64,000 bases of DNA from Myxococcales bacterium (GTDB lineage Bacteria; Myxococcota_A; Polyangia; Palsa-1104). Made by a program: the position numbers and the translations under genes. Position 1 is the first letter of the stretch, and every line of letters starts with the position of its first letter. Positions 16,515 to 22,410 of this stretch are shown piece after piece. The stretch covers positions 222,052 to 286,051 of the forward strand of contig PNAM01000106.1 in assembly GCA_003170275.1 (NCBI GenBank). The letters are read 5' to 3'. The notes under the pieces were generated by a model. The model was not told the origin of the DNA. It worked only from the letters and a program-made list of their open reading frames with translations, and made no database searches.

Positions 16515-16823
16515 TTGACGGAGACTCGAAGAGAACCGCGTGCCGCCGCCCGAATCCCCGTTCAGGTGGAGCTGGATGGCGTGCTGGACGGCGCCGCGAC
16601 CTCCCGAGACATCTCCCACAGCGGCATGTTCATCGAGACCACGCTTCCTCTGCGCCACGGCGCGCGGCTCAGGCTGCGGCTGACGCTCCCCGCCCCCGCG
16701 TCGACCACGATCGATGTCGAAGCCGAAGTGCGCTGGATGGGCCCAGACGGTGGCGGCGTTCGCTTCACCCGCGGCCTGCGTGCGGAAGAAGCGTGGGGTC
16801 TCAATCGATTCCTGTTCTCGTGA
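16515..16823 (+). CDS. Single-domain PilZ protein, 102 aa
   Basis: Entire length is a PilZ domain. RAAAR supplies RxxxR, DISHSGMFIET supplies DxSxxG, and the strands LRLRLTLPAPASTTIDVEAE and VRWMGPDGGGVRFTR match the barrel. All c-di-GMP contacts are present, so it is expected to be an adaptor that responds to c-di-GMP. The start is TTG at 16515; no ATG or GTG lies in frame close by. It is followed 19 bases later by another PilZ gene, so the two are probably co-transcribed. Confidence 0.85.
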   Translation: MTETRREPRAAARIPVQVELDGVLDGAATSRDISHSGMFIETTLPLRHGARLRLRLTLPAPASTTIDVEAEVRWMGPDGGGVRFTRGLRAEEAWGLNRFLFS

Positions 16824-16842
16824 CGTGAGGAGGCATCACCGG

Positions 16843-17184
16843 GTGGACGAGGACCAAAGGAATCAGCGACGGCACGAGCGGATCCCTCTTCACAGCCGCA
16901 TCAGCATTGGGCCGGCGGGCGACATTCATTGGGTCGAGGGGCACAACATCTCCCTGCGCGGCCTGTCCTTCTACACCACGCAGCCAGTCGTCGTCGGCAG
17001 CACGATCCGCATCGGCATCCGCGACGGCTCCGGCGCGGCCTTCTCGCTCGACGGCGCCGTGCGCCACGTCACGCCCGTGGCCGGCGAAGCCAAATGGATC
17101 GTCGGCGCCGAGTTCCCCGAGGATCTCTCCGAAGCAACCTTCGACCTGATCACGAAGCCGGGATTCGATCCGCCTCAGTTGTAG
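16843..17184 (+). CDS. Single-domain PilZ protein, 113 aa
   Basis: GTG 16843 follows GTGAGGAGGCATCACCGG, a strong ribosome-binding site that decides the start. PilZ motifs: RRHERIPLHSR (RxxxR) and NISLRGLSFYT (NxSxxG), then STIRIGIRDGSG and VGAEFPEDLSEATFDLI. It is a likely c-di-GMP adaptor and diverges strongly from the preceding PilZ protein, so this is not a recent duplication. It is the fourth PilZ domain within about 4.6 kb and lies next to an exopolysaccharide locus whose synthesis or export such adaptors often control. Confidence 0.85.
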   Translation: MDEDQRNQRRHERIPLHSRISIGPAGDIHWVEGHNISLRGLSFYTTQPVVVGSTIRIGIRDGSGAAFSLDGAVRHVTPVAGEAKWIVGAEFPEDLSEATFDLITKPGFDPPQL

Positions 17185-17313
17185 GATGCTCAACGAAGCA
17201 TGCCCGGCCGCGCGTGCGGTATAGAGGAGGGAACCTTAAAACTTGCCTACTAAACATCCTCGCGCTGATTTGTGATCATCATTTGTACCTCGATGATCCG
17301 GAGCTGCCCGCGC

Positions 17314-17565
17314 TCAGCGCTCGATCCCAACAATGTCGTCTTGGGCTTTCTGTAGGAGTCCGGCCGCCTGGTCGAGCGCCCGTGCAGCCCGGTCGCGGAA
17401 GCGCTCAAAGTCAGCATCGCGCTTGTAGCGTGGGCGCTCATCTTCCATGCCGGGCGCGGGGTCAAAGCCGAGACCGCGCACCACGCGCGCGCGGTCGAGT
17501 AGCGCGCGCATCTCCTCGGCCAGGTGGATGTACAGGCGTTCGACGTTTGGATCCCCCGTCAGCAT
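17314..17565 (-). CDS. Hypothetical helical protein, 83 aa, possibly 5'-truncated
   Basis: Coding-like minus frame with GC-rich third positions: GDPNVERLYIHLAEEMRALL, GLGFDPAPGMEDERPRYK and RFRDRAARALDQAAGLLQK. The same frame remains open and protein-like upstream of ATG 17565 (FREDLTRFAKQLM). It runs back to the region of the first peptide ORF without another start codon, so the 5' end may have been lost in a rearrangement. No domain recognised. Confidence 0.45.
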   Translation of the reverse strand: MLTGDPNVERLYIHLAEEMRALLDRARVVRGLGFDPAPGMEDERPRYKRDADFERFRDRAARALDQAAGLLQKAQDDIVGIER

Positions 17566-17649
17566 CAGCTGCTTCGCAAAGCGCGTGAGGTCTTCACGGA
17601 AGCGGCCTCGAGCTTGCTCTATAGGTCTCCATCCAACGAGGAGACCACG

Positions 17650-17712
17650 ATGAAGACCAAGACGAAGATCAAGTCCGGCGCCATCGTCAGTTACGGAGCG
17701 GGCAAGTACTAG
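17650..17712 (+). CDS. Tiny peptide ORF, copy 1 (MKTK family), 20 aa
   Basis: Encodes MKTKTKIKSGAIVSYGAGKY. ATG 17650 is preceded by CGAGGAGACCACG, a strong ribosome-binding site. The N-terminal MKTK-x-x-x-K-A/S-G pattern recurs in two more ORFs at 18866 and 18930, on the far side of the transposase. The C-terminal part differs from the other two. Function unknown. Leader-like conserved N-terminus and variable C-terminus recall precursor peptides, but no modification enzyme is adjacent. Confidence 0.5.
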   Translation: MKTKTKIKSGAIVSYGAGKY

Positions 17713-17739
17713 TGCTTCACCCGCGGGTTTGTGATCACG

Positions 17740-18838
17740 TTGGAAGTTGCGCGCGTGATCGTGGTCTGATCTATAGACAGGATGAAGAAGTCAGCGCGGT
17801 TCTCCGGCCTGAAGCTGTCGCCGGCAGATCGGAGCAAGCTGCGGAATATGCAGCGCCGTGGGCTCATGACTGCACGCACGTGGCGACGGGTTCGGGTGCT
17901 GCTGCTGCTGGACCAGGGACAGTCGGCGCGGAAGACCGCCGTTGCCGTCGGTGGATACGTGCGAGAGATTTCGCGCGTAGGAAAGCGGTATCTCCAGCGC
18001 GGACTCGACGCAGCGCTGACGGACAATCCTCGGCCTGGAGGCAAGCCGATGCTCGACAGTCCGCAAGAGGCGGCGATCGTCGCGATGGTGTGCGGGCCGC
18101 CGCCAGAGGGCCGCGCGCGGTGGACGACCTTGCTGATCGCGCAGGAAGCAGTCCGACGAGGAATCGCCGAGAGGCTCGGACGAGAAAAGGCCCGTTTGGT
18201 TTTGAAACACCACGACCTGAAACCGTGGCGGGAAAAAAATGTGGTGCGTTCCAAGGATTGACGGTGAGTTTGTCGGGCGAATGGAAAACGTTCTGCGGCT
18301 CTACGCGCGACCTCATGATGCGAGCCGTCCGGTCGTCGTGCTCGACGAGAGACCAGTCGTGTTGCACGACGACGCGCGCCTGGGGATTCCGATGAAGGCC
18401 AGTCGCGTCCGTCGACGGGACTATGAATACGTGCGCAAGGGGACCGCAAACATCTTCTGCATCGTCGAGCCGCTCACTGGCCGCAGACTGACACACGCCA
18501 CCGCGAATCGAAGTGGCAACGCGTTTGCCCAAGCTCTGCGAAAAATTGCCCGTCGATATCGGCGTGCCCGGCGAATCCATCTCGTCATGGACAACCTGAG
18601 CACACACGCCGAATCGTCGCTGGTCGGTGCGCTCGGAATCAGCGACGGCCGCAAGCTGTGGCGACGCTTCAAGGTCCACTACACTCCCAAGCACGCGAGT
18701 TGGCTGAACGCTGCGGAGATGGAGGTCGGCCTCGTCTCGCGTGAGTGCCTCGGCAAACGGCGCATCGGAGAACTGGCGACGCTGCAGCGGGAGGTACACG
18801 CGTGGAGCAGTGACGCGGACCGCAGTCGCCGCGCTATC
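17740..18838 (+). mobile_element. IS630-type insertion sequence, 3'-truncated
   Basis: Transposase-like coding from 17782 to about 18838 identifies an IS630/Tc1-mariner element. The left boundary (about 17740) is a guess: it lies between the first peptide ORF and the transposase start. Transposase homology stops at AWSSDADRSRRAI and unrelated sequence leading into peptide copy 2 follows. The C-terminal DWxFTT-type end and right inverted repeat are therefore missing. No target-site TA duplication or terminal inverted repeat pair could be matched. Confidence 0.7.
17782..18261 (+). CDS. IS630 transposase, N-terminal HTH part (orfA), 159 aa
   Basis: Contains the helix-turn-helix DNA-binding half of an IS630-family transposase: LTARTWRRVRVLLLLDQGQS-like helix, KTAVAVGGYVREISRVGKRY recognition region, then RGLDAALTDNPRPGGKPMLD and the linker WTTLLIAQEAVRRGIAERLG. 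It ends in KPWREKNVVR just after a run of seven A (18233-18239). The catalytic half continues in the +1 frame from 18239. Joining the frames gives the usual KPWR..MWCVPRID sequence. ATG 17782 follows CTATAGACAGG. Confidence 0.8.
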   Translation: MKKSARFSGLKLSPADRSKLRNMQRRGLMTARTWRRVRVLLLLDQGQSARKTAVAVGGYVREISRVGKRYLQRGLDAALTDNPRPGGKPMLDSPQEAAIVAMVCGPPPEGRARWTTLLIAQEAVRRGIAERLGREKARLVLKHHDLKPWREKNVVRSKD

Positions 18839-18928
18839 CCCCCGGGTGGAGCACTAGCCGCCTCCATGAAGACCAAGACGAGCCTGAAGGCCGGCAGCGT
18901 CACGCAGAAGGGCCGGGAGGACACCTAG
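18239..18928 (+). pseudogene. IS630 transposase, catalytic DDE part (orfB), truncated and fused to downstream sequence
   Basis: DDE_3 domain with the acidic triad visible: Asp in VVVLDERPVVL (residue 36), Asp in IHLVMDNLSTH (118) and Glu in KHASWLNAAEMEV (160). The usual C-terminal segment after REVHAW is lost around 18838. The frame then reads through into peptide ORF copy 2, which ends at the same stop (18928). It needs a +1 frame change at the A7 run to join orfA, either a programmed slip or an inactivating one-base loss. With its 3' end missing, the element is probably immobile. Confidence 0.72.
18866..18928 (+). CDS. Tiny peptide ORF, copy 2 (MKTK family), 20 aa
   Basis: Encodes MKTKTSLKAGSVTQKGREDT, in frame with the end of the transposase remnant but with its own ATG at 18866. 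No clear ribosome-binding site precedes it, perhaps because its original upstream region was replaced. It is separated by a single C from the next copy (TAGCATG), implying coupled translation. Confidence 0.48.
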   Translation: MKTKTSLKAGSVTQKGREDT

Positions 18929-18929
18929 C

Positions 18930-18989
18930 ATGAAGACCAAGAGCAACGTGAAGGCCGGCGTTACGCAGAAGGGGCGGGAGGACAACTAG
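18930..18989 (+). CDS. Tiny peptide ORF, copy 3 (MKTK family), 19 aa
   Basis: Encodes MKTKSNVKAGVTQKGREDN. At nucleotide level it is a diverged tandem copy of the preceding ORF with one codon deleted. Most differences lie at codons 5-7 and 11, while the TQKGRED tail is kept. Preservation of the frame and stop in both copies supports selection on the peptide. Confidence 0.5.
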   Translation: MKTKSNVKAGVTQKGREDN

Positions 18990-19042
18990 CGGTCGCGGTC
19001 GGGGTCCGGCTTCGCCTCGCCGTAGTGCCCGGCTCGGAAGAC

Positions 19043-19261
19043 CTACCGCTTCCCCGCGAGCACCCACGCCGGCACGGGGATCGAACCCATGGTCGCCATG
19101 GAATCCGCGGCGTCGCGTGACTCGGCGCTGAGGTGCTTGGTGCAGCGCAAGCACTGCACATCGTCGGCTGTCGGCGCCGCGATCTCCCGGTCGGATCGAA
19201 TGACCGTCTCGGAGCGGACGAACTCACGATCGCAGGTCGGGCAGATGCGGAGATAGGGCAT
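19043..19261 (-). CDS. Small zinc-ribbon protein, 72 aa
   Basis: ATG 19261 on the minus strand gives PYLRICPTCDREFVRSE and later DDVQCLRCTKHLSAES, two CxxC pairs spaced as in a zinc ribbon. The C-terminal part (SMATMGSIPVPAWVLAGKR) is nondescript. No strong ribosome-binding site. It belongs to a cluster of small Cys-pair proteins between 16.2 and 19.9 kb. Confidence 0.5.
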   Translation of the reverse strand: MPYLRICPTCDREFVRSETVIRSDREIAAPTADDVQCLRCTKHLSAESRDAADSMATMGSIPVPAWVLAGKR

Positions 19262-19390
19262 GACCGTTCATCGGTCCGGCACACCAGAGACTTGAGGGCA
19301 CAGCACCGGGAATCGAACGCTCTGGTTCCACGCCTCACTGCTCACGCCCGCGTTACCTCAAGGCTCGTCTGCCATCGCCGATGATCAGGT

Positions 19391-19573
19391 ATGCACCTTC
19401 ACACCTGTCCTCGTTGCCGCCGCGAGTTCAACGCGCCGGTCAAGATCGACGGCATGCAATGCCGCCCCTGCATCGAGAAGCGCGATCCGCTGCCCCGAGA
19501 GATGTTCGAGGACTCGACACCGACCAGGCCGATGCTGATCGTGCCGATCGACTTGCGGGCCTATGCCCAGTAG
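19391..19573 (+). CDS. Small zinc-ribbon protein, 60 aa
   Basis: MHLHTCPRCRREFNAPVKID followed by MQCRPCIEKRDPLP shows two CxxC knuckles. The C-terminal half (STPTRPMLIVPIDLRAY) is not recognised. The stop at 19573 overlaps the start of a tiny membrane-peptide gene at 19563, and a third Cys-rich protein follows, suggesting an operon of small proteins. Metal binding is a fair inference; a role is not. Confidence 0.55.
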   Translation: MHLHTCPRCRREFNAPVKIDGMQCRPCIEKRDPLPREMFEDSTPTRPMLIVPIDLRAYAQ

Positions 19574-19664
19574 GCGATGGGACGCGCTTGTCGTCTTCGG
19601 CGCGGCGCTCCTTACTTTCGGCGGCCTATCTGTGCTTCTCATTAGCCTGCTCTCGCACCTGTGA
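19563..19664 (+). CDS. Tiny single-pass membrane peptide, 33 aa
   Basis: From ATG 19563 the frame reads a basic N-terminus (PSRRWDALVV) and a continuous hydrophobic helix (FGAALLTFGGLSVLLISLL) ending SHL. It overlaps the end of the upstream zinc-ribbon gene by 11 bases. Third positions are GC-rich and the helix is well formed, so it is plausibly a real small membrane protein. Confidence 0.4.
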   Translation: MPSRRWDALVVFGAALLTFGGLSVLLISLLSHL

Positions 19665-19682
19665 CAGGATGAAGCCCAACTG

Positions 19683-19916
19683 ATGTGCCCTCGCTGCCAC
19701 CTGGCCGTCGAGCTTGACATGACGGACAGCGCCGGCCGGATGTGGCACGCCAACTGCGCGCGTGCTGCGCTCGCGGCGTTCAACCCCGAGGTGATCGGCG
19801 GTTGTCCCGAGTGCCTCGGTCTGGTGATGGCGGGCGACGTCGCAGTCTATGATCTGAGCCACCGTCGGCGATGGCACCCCGAGTGTGTGACCAAAGCGCT
19901 CGGCAAGATCGTGTAG
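19683..19916 (+). CDS. Small LIM-like zinc-binding protein, 77 aa
   Basis: MCPRCHLAVELDMTD, MWHANCARAALAAFNPEVIG, GCPECLGLVMAGDVAVYDLS and RRRWHPECVTKAL give two units of CxxC-x(n)-W-H-x-x-C, the spacing of LIM/PHD-like double zinc knuckles. It starts at ATG 19683, shortly after the membrane peptide. Probable metal-binding adaptor; no catalytic features. It is the best formed of the local cluster of small zinc proteins. Confidence 0.6.
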   Translation: MCPRCHLAVELDMTDSAGRMWHANCARAALAAFNPEVIGGCPECLGLVMAGDVAVYDLSHRRRWHPECVTKALGKIV

Positions 19917-19945
19917 GTGCGCGGGCGAAGACGATGACCTTGGCT

Positions 19946-20056
19946 CTACGCCTCGGACAAATGGTCGGTGTCGACCCGCTTCACTTCGTACGTGTTCACC
20001 GAGCCGATGCCGATGCCGATGCCGAAGAGCGCACCGAGTACGACACGGTCAGGCAT
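19946..20056 (-). CDS. Possible small membrane protein, 36 aa or longer
   Basis: The minus frame reads MPDRVVLGALFGIGIGIGSV then NTYEVKRVDTDHLSEA, a hydrophobic glycine-zipper segment encoded over a GATGCC hexamer repeat. The frame stays open and protein-like upstream toward 20347 (CQCNHWTATRPCEIGGLHW), but no ATG is found there and it overlaps the lipoprotein start on the other strand. The existence of this gene is uncertain. Confidence 0.25.
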   Translation of the reverse strand: MPDRVVLGALFGIGIGIGSVNTYEVKRVDTDHLSEA

Positions 20057-20167
20057 TGCGGCTTCAACGAGGTTGACTCGTGTGCCAACGGAGTTGACGA
20101 TCGCCCAGTGCAAGCCACCGATCTCGCACGGGCGCGTCGCGGTCCAGTGGTTGCATTGGCAGGGCGC

Positions 20168-21061
20168 GTGCGCCTTCCCGCGGTAGTCGCGTTCGCGCTT
20201 GCCGTGGCGGGTTGCAGCGATCGCCCTCTCTACTATCCATCGCCGCCCGACCTGGCGCCGCCCGGAGACACCGTAACCCGCGCGTGCCTCACCTTCGTGA
20301 GCTGCGGCCTCGATCTCGTCTACCCGGAGGGGAGTTCGTTGCTGCAATGCCTCGCGACCTGGCAGGGAATTGATCGATCCGACGTGCAGGTCAAAGAGAG
20401 AATCGACGCGGCAGCGCTCGCATGCTTAGCGGTCGCCGGTGGAGATTGCGCACGGGCTGCAGCCTGCTTGAACGGGGGGCAGCAGCCACAAAAATGCAAC
20501 CCGCCCAACGGAAAGGGAGAGTCCACGTGCGCAGGCGCTGTGCTCCAGTTCTGTAGTACTGGCAAGTTGACGCGCACATTCGACTGCGCATCGGTCGGGC
20601 TCCTGTGCCTCGGTGACGCGATTGCCACGTGCGGCTTCGGGCCTTGCACGTACCTCGGTGGCTCTTTTTGCGTCGATAATCGCTTGGCGACGTGTTCGGG
20701 AGGCATGCTCGCGTTGCAGACGGATTGCACGATCTACGGCGGGACGTGTGTATTCGACGGCATCGCAACTGCAGCTTGTCACGGGACGGGAACGCCGTGC
20801 GTGAGCAGCTCATCGCCGGCGTGCCAAGGTGAACGGGCGATCTCGTGCGTGGGCGGAGGCACCGAGATCATCGACTGCCCTGCGGCCGGACAGAGATGCG
20901 TGCAAGGCATCTGTGTGTCGACAGACAGTTGCACGGTGGATCCGACATGCGCGGGGAGCGTGCTGACGTTCTGTGCGGCGAGTGGCCAGATCTCGATCGA
21001 TTGCGCGCTGCTTGGATTCGCCGGGTGTGATGCGAGCAACGGTGGGCGCTGCACGAGGTAG
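20168..21061 (+). CDS. Cys-rich repeat lipoprotein, about 297 aa
   Basis: The N-terminus RLPAVVAFALAVAGCSDRP has a hydrophobic signal and lipobox VAGC, so it is probably anchored to the outer membrane or cell surface. The mature protein holds at least four repeats of the form C-x-G-x(2)-L-x(2)-C-x(5-9)-DC-x(5)-G-x-C: CAGAVLQFCSTGKLTRTFDC, CVDNRLATCSGGMLALQTDC, CQGERAISCVGGGTEIIDC and CAGSVLTFCAASGQISIDC. Such disulphide-rich surface lipoproteins are typical of myxobacteria. GTG 20168 is chosen to fit the signal peptide; GTG 20147 is an alternative. The longer frame back to 19871 is not supported. Confidence 0.7.
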   Translation: MRLPAVVAFALAVAGCSDRPLYYPSPPDLAPPGDTVTRACLTFVSCGLDLVYPEGSSLLQCLATWQGIDRSDVQVKERIDAAALACLAVAGGDCARAAACLNGGQQPQKCNPPNGKGESTCAGAVLQFCSTGKLTRTFDCASVGLLCLGDAIATCGFGPCTYLGGSFCVDNRLATCSGGMLALQTDCTIYGGTCVFDGIATAACHGTGTPCVSSSSPACQGERAISCVGGGTEIIDCPAAGQRCVQGICVSTDSCTVDPTCAGSVLTFCAASGQISIDCALLGFAGCDASNGGRCTR

Positions 21062-21218
21062 CGGCGCGCCCGCGTCCTCGTCGTCGGCACGTCGCGGCGC
21101 TTGGCGGCGGCGCCAGCACCTGGTGGTGGGACGGCGGTTCTCACATTGAGGTGGTGAAGTGGTAGGGGGAGTCTGATCACGCTTGCGGAAACAGACTGTT
21201 GATCCTATTCAATTGCGA

Positions 21219-21590
21219 ATGCCGCGTTCCAATCAGTCCAGTCTCGATTCCAGAATCAGCTCAATCGCACAACAGATGGCCGACGAACTCGTGCGCGCCG
21301 TGCGCGAGCACCTCGCCGACGAGGTGGCCAAGGTGATCGGAGGTCGACGCGGCAACGGGGCGCCGAATGGCCACGCAATCCAAGGGCGTCGACGCCGAGG
21401 CGTTAGCGAGGCGGTCCTGGTGCAGTTGATGAAAGCGATCAAGGCCGCGCCGGGCCTGCGTAGCGAGCAGCTCTACAAGAAGGTCACGGCGTCGCCGAGG
21501 GTCGCGAAGGCGGGGCTCGCCAAGCTCCGCGAGCAGAAGAGAGTGAGGACCAGCGGCGAACGCCGATCGACGACCTACAGGGCTGTGTAG
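21219..21590 (+). CDS. Putative winged-helix-like DNA-binding protein, 123 aa
   Basis: The N-terminal half is helical (SRISSIAQQMADELVRAVRE, HLADEVAKVI). A basic linker GRRRRGVSEA follows, then a C-terminal domain resembling a small winged helix: LVQLMKAIKAAPGLRSEQL, YKKVTASPRVAKAGLAKLRE, QKRVRTSGERRSTTY. The last segment looks like a recognition helix plus beta-wing. Start at ATG 21219; a TTG at 21183 is also in frame. Probably a nucleoid or regulatory protein; no target can be named. Confidence 0.55.
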   Translation: MPRSNQSSLDSRISSIAQQMADELVRAVREHLADEVAKVIGGRRGNGAPNGHAIQGRRRRGVSEAVLVQLMKAIKAAPGLRSEQLYKKVTASPRVAKAGLAKLREQKRVRTSGERRSTTYRAV

Positions 21591-21748
21591 ACTACGCGAC
21601 GCGCTCGACCGCGACCTCGCGCGCGTCGAGGGACGAGGGTCGATCTCGACAATGCACCCTCATCAGTGCGGGGAGTCTACGTACCAGTGCCGACAACCCG
21701 CAGAATCGCCTCGGTAGAGTGGGTCACCCTTCGGCGTACTCTCCGGTC

Positions 21749-21922
21749 ATGAGAAGGTGCAGCGGCGCGTTGGTCGCTGCGTTGCTGGCGATCTCGTCTG
21801 TGGCCCACGCGGAGAAGCGCCCCGTGAAAGACGAAGCGTTCGAGCACACCGTGATCGTCGGCGTCGGTGGCGTCATGCGATTCATACGTCTGACTCCGCG
21901 TAACGCTCAAGGAGCATCTTGA
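21749..21922 (+). CDS. Small exported protein, 57 aa
   Basis: ATG 21749 begins a signal peptide (RRCSGALVAALLAISSVAHA) with AHA cleavage. The mature part is about 36 residues (EKRPVKDEAFEHTVIVGVGG ...). Its 3' end overlaps, tail to tail, the ribbon-helix-helix gene by 41 bases, so the last residues may be fortuitous. Confidence 0.4.
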   Translation: MRRCSGALVAALLAISSVAHAEKRPVKDEAFEHTVIVGVGGVMRFIRLTPRNAQGAS

Positions 21923-22040
21923 GGAGGGTTTGGTAGCCGATGCCCAGCGTATCCGCCCGCTTCCGCAGGCGCTGGACTAGAGCAGGGCTGATGCGGATGG
22001 ACGTTTGAAGTCCAGCCACTTTGCGGCGAGGTTTTGCCAT
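21882..22040 (-). CDS. Ribbon-helix-helix (CopG/Arc-like) regulator or antitoxin, 52 aa
   Basis: From ATG 22040 the minus strand encodes MAKPRRKVAGLQTSIRISPA then LVQRLRKRADTLGIGYQTLL and KMLLERYAESDV. This is the beta-strand-helix-turn-helix layout of RHH proteins: the strand LQTSIRIS, helix A ALVQRLRKRADTLG, helix B YQTLLKMLLERYA. It should dimerise and bind palindromic DNA. A perfect inverted repeat overlaps its promoter (22047-22062), suggesting autorepression. No toxin gene is evident on either side, so it may be an orphan antitoxin or a stand-alone repressor. Confidence 0.68.
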   Translation of the reverse strand: MAKPRRKVAGLQTSIRISPALVQRLRKRADTLGIGYQTLLKMLLERYAESDV

Positions 22041-22046
22041 GGGTTA

Positions 22047-22076
22047 CAGTGTACCAACACTGCAACTACTCGTCAA
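22047..22076 (-). promoter_or_regulatory. Promoter and operator of the RHH gene
   Basis: On the minus strand TTGACG (22076-22071), a 17-base spacer and TACACT (22053-22048) form a near-consensus sigma70-type promoter. The perfect inverted repeat CAGTGT-ACCA-ACACTG (22047-22062) covers the -10 element. The -10 ends 7 bases before the ATG, so the transcript is predicted to be leaderless. Confidence 0.65.
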
Positions 22077-22103
22077 GATCCGTGTCTGTTCCGTCGGTGG
22101 CCA

Positions 22104-22123
22104 GGGGGGATGGCGGTCCCCCC
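22104..22123. repeat. Perfect GC hairpin in a 330-base non-coding gap
   Basis: GGGGGGA-TGGCGG-TCCCCCC forms a 7-bp stem with a 6-base loop. No U tract follows in either direction. The surrounding gap 22077-22410 has open frames in three overlapping registers but none is protein-like. Confidence 0.4.
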
Positions 22124-22410
22124 GTGCGCCTATCGGGGCTCGGTGCTCATCGCGCCGAGAAGGTTCGCACGCGTGCGCGTTTCTTCAATGCGACCGACTC
22201 CAGCAGAACGAATGGTGGACCATCTTTGGCTATTGGCGAGCCCTCTGATCTAGAGCCGCTCAATGCCACTGACTTAGGGCGGCGCTTCCGCGTGTATTTG
22301 CTCATCTTGATCTTCACCGCGCGAGGATAGCGGAGACCCCAGTCGTGATCGCGTGCTCCGACACCGATTGCACCCAGTTCGAGGGACCGTCAGCGGCTTG
22401 CCTCGGCGAA

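Noticed and set aside
19065..19092. tRNA-like T-arm on the minus strand (GGTTCGATCCC)
   Set aside because: No acceptor-stem complement at tRNA distance and no anticodon arm; it lies inside a small zinc-ribbon ORF.
19290..19365. Second tRNA-like segment on the minus strand with CTTGAGG/CCTCAAG ends
   Set aside because: The T-loop stem does not pair and eight extra bases separate it from the supposed acceptor strand.
22005..22330. Three overlapping plus-strand ORFs
   Set aside because: All three frames are open but none has protein-like composition; the segment holds the RHH promoter and a GC hairpin.
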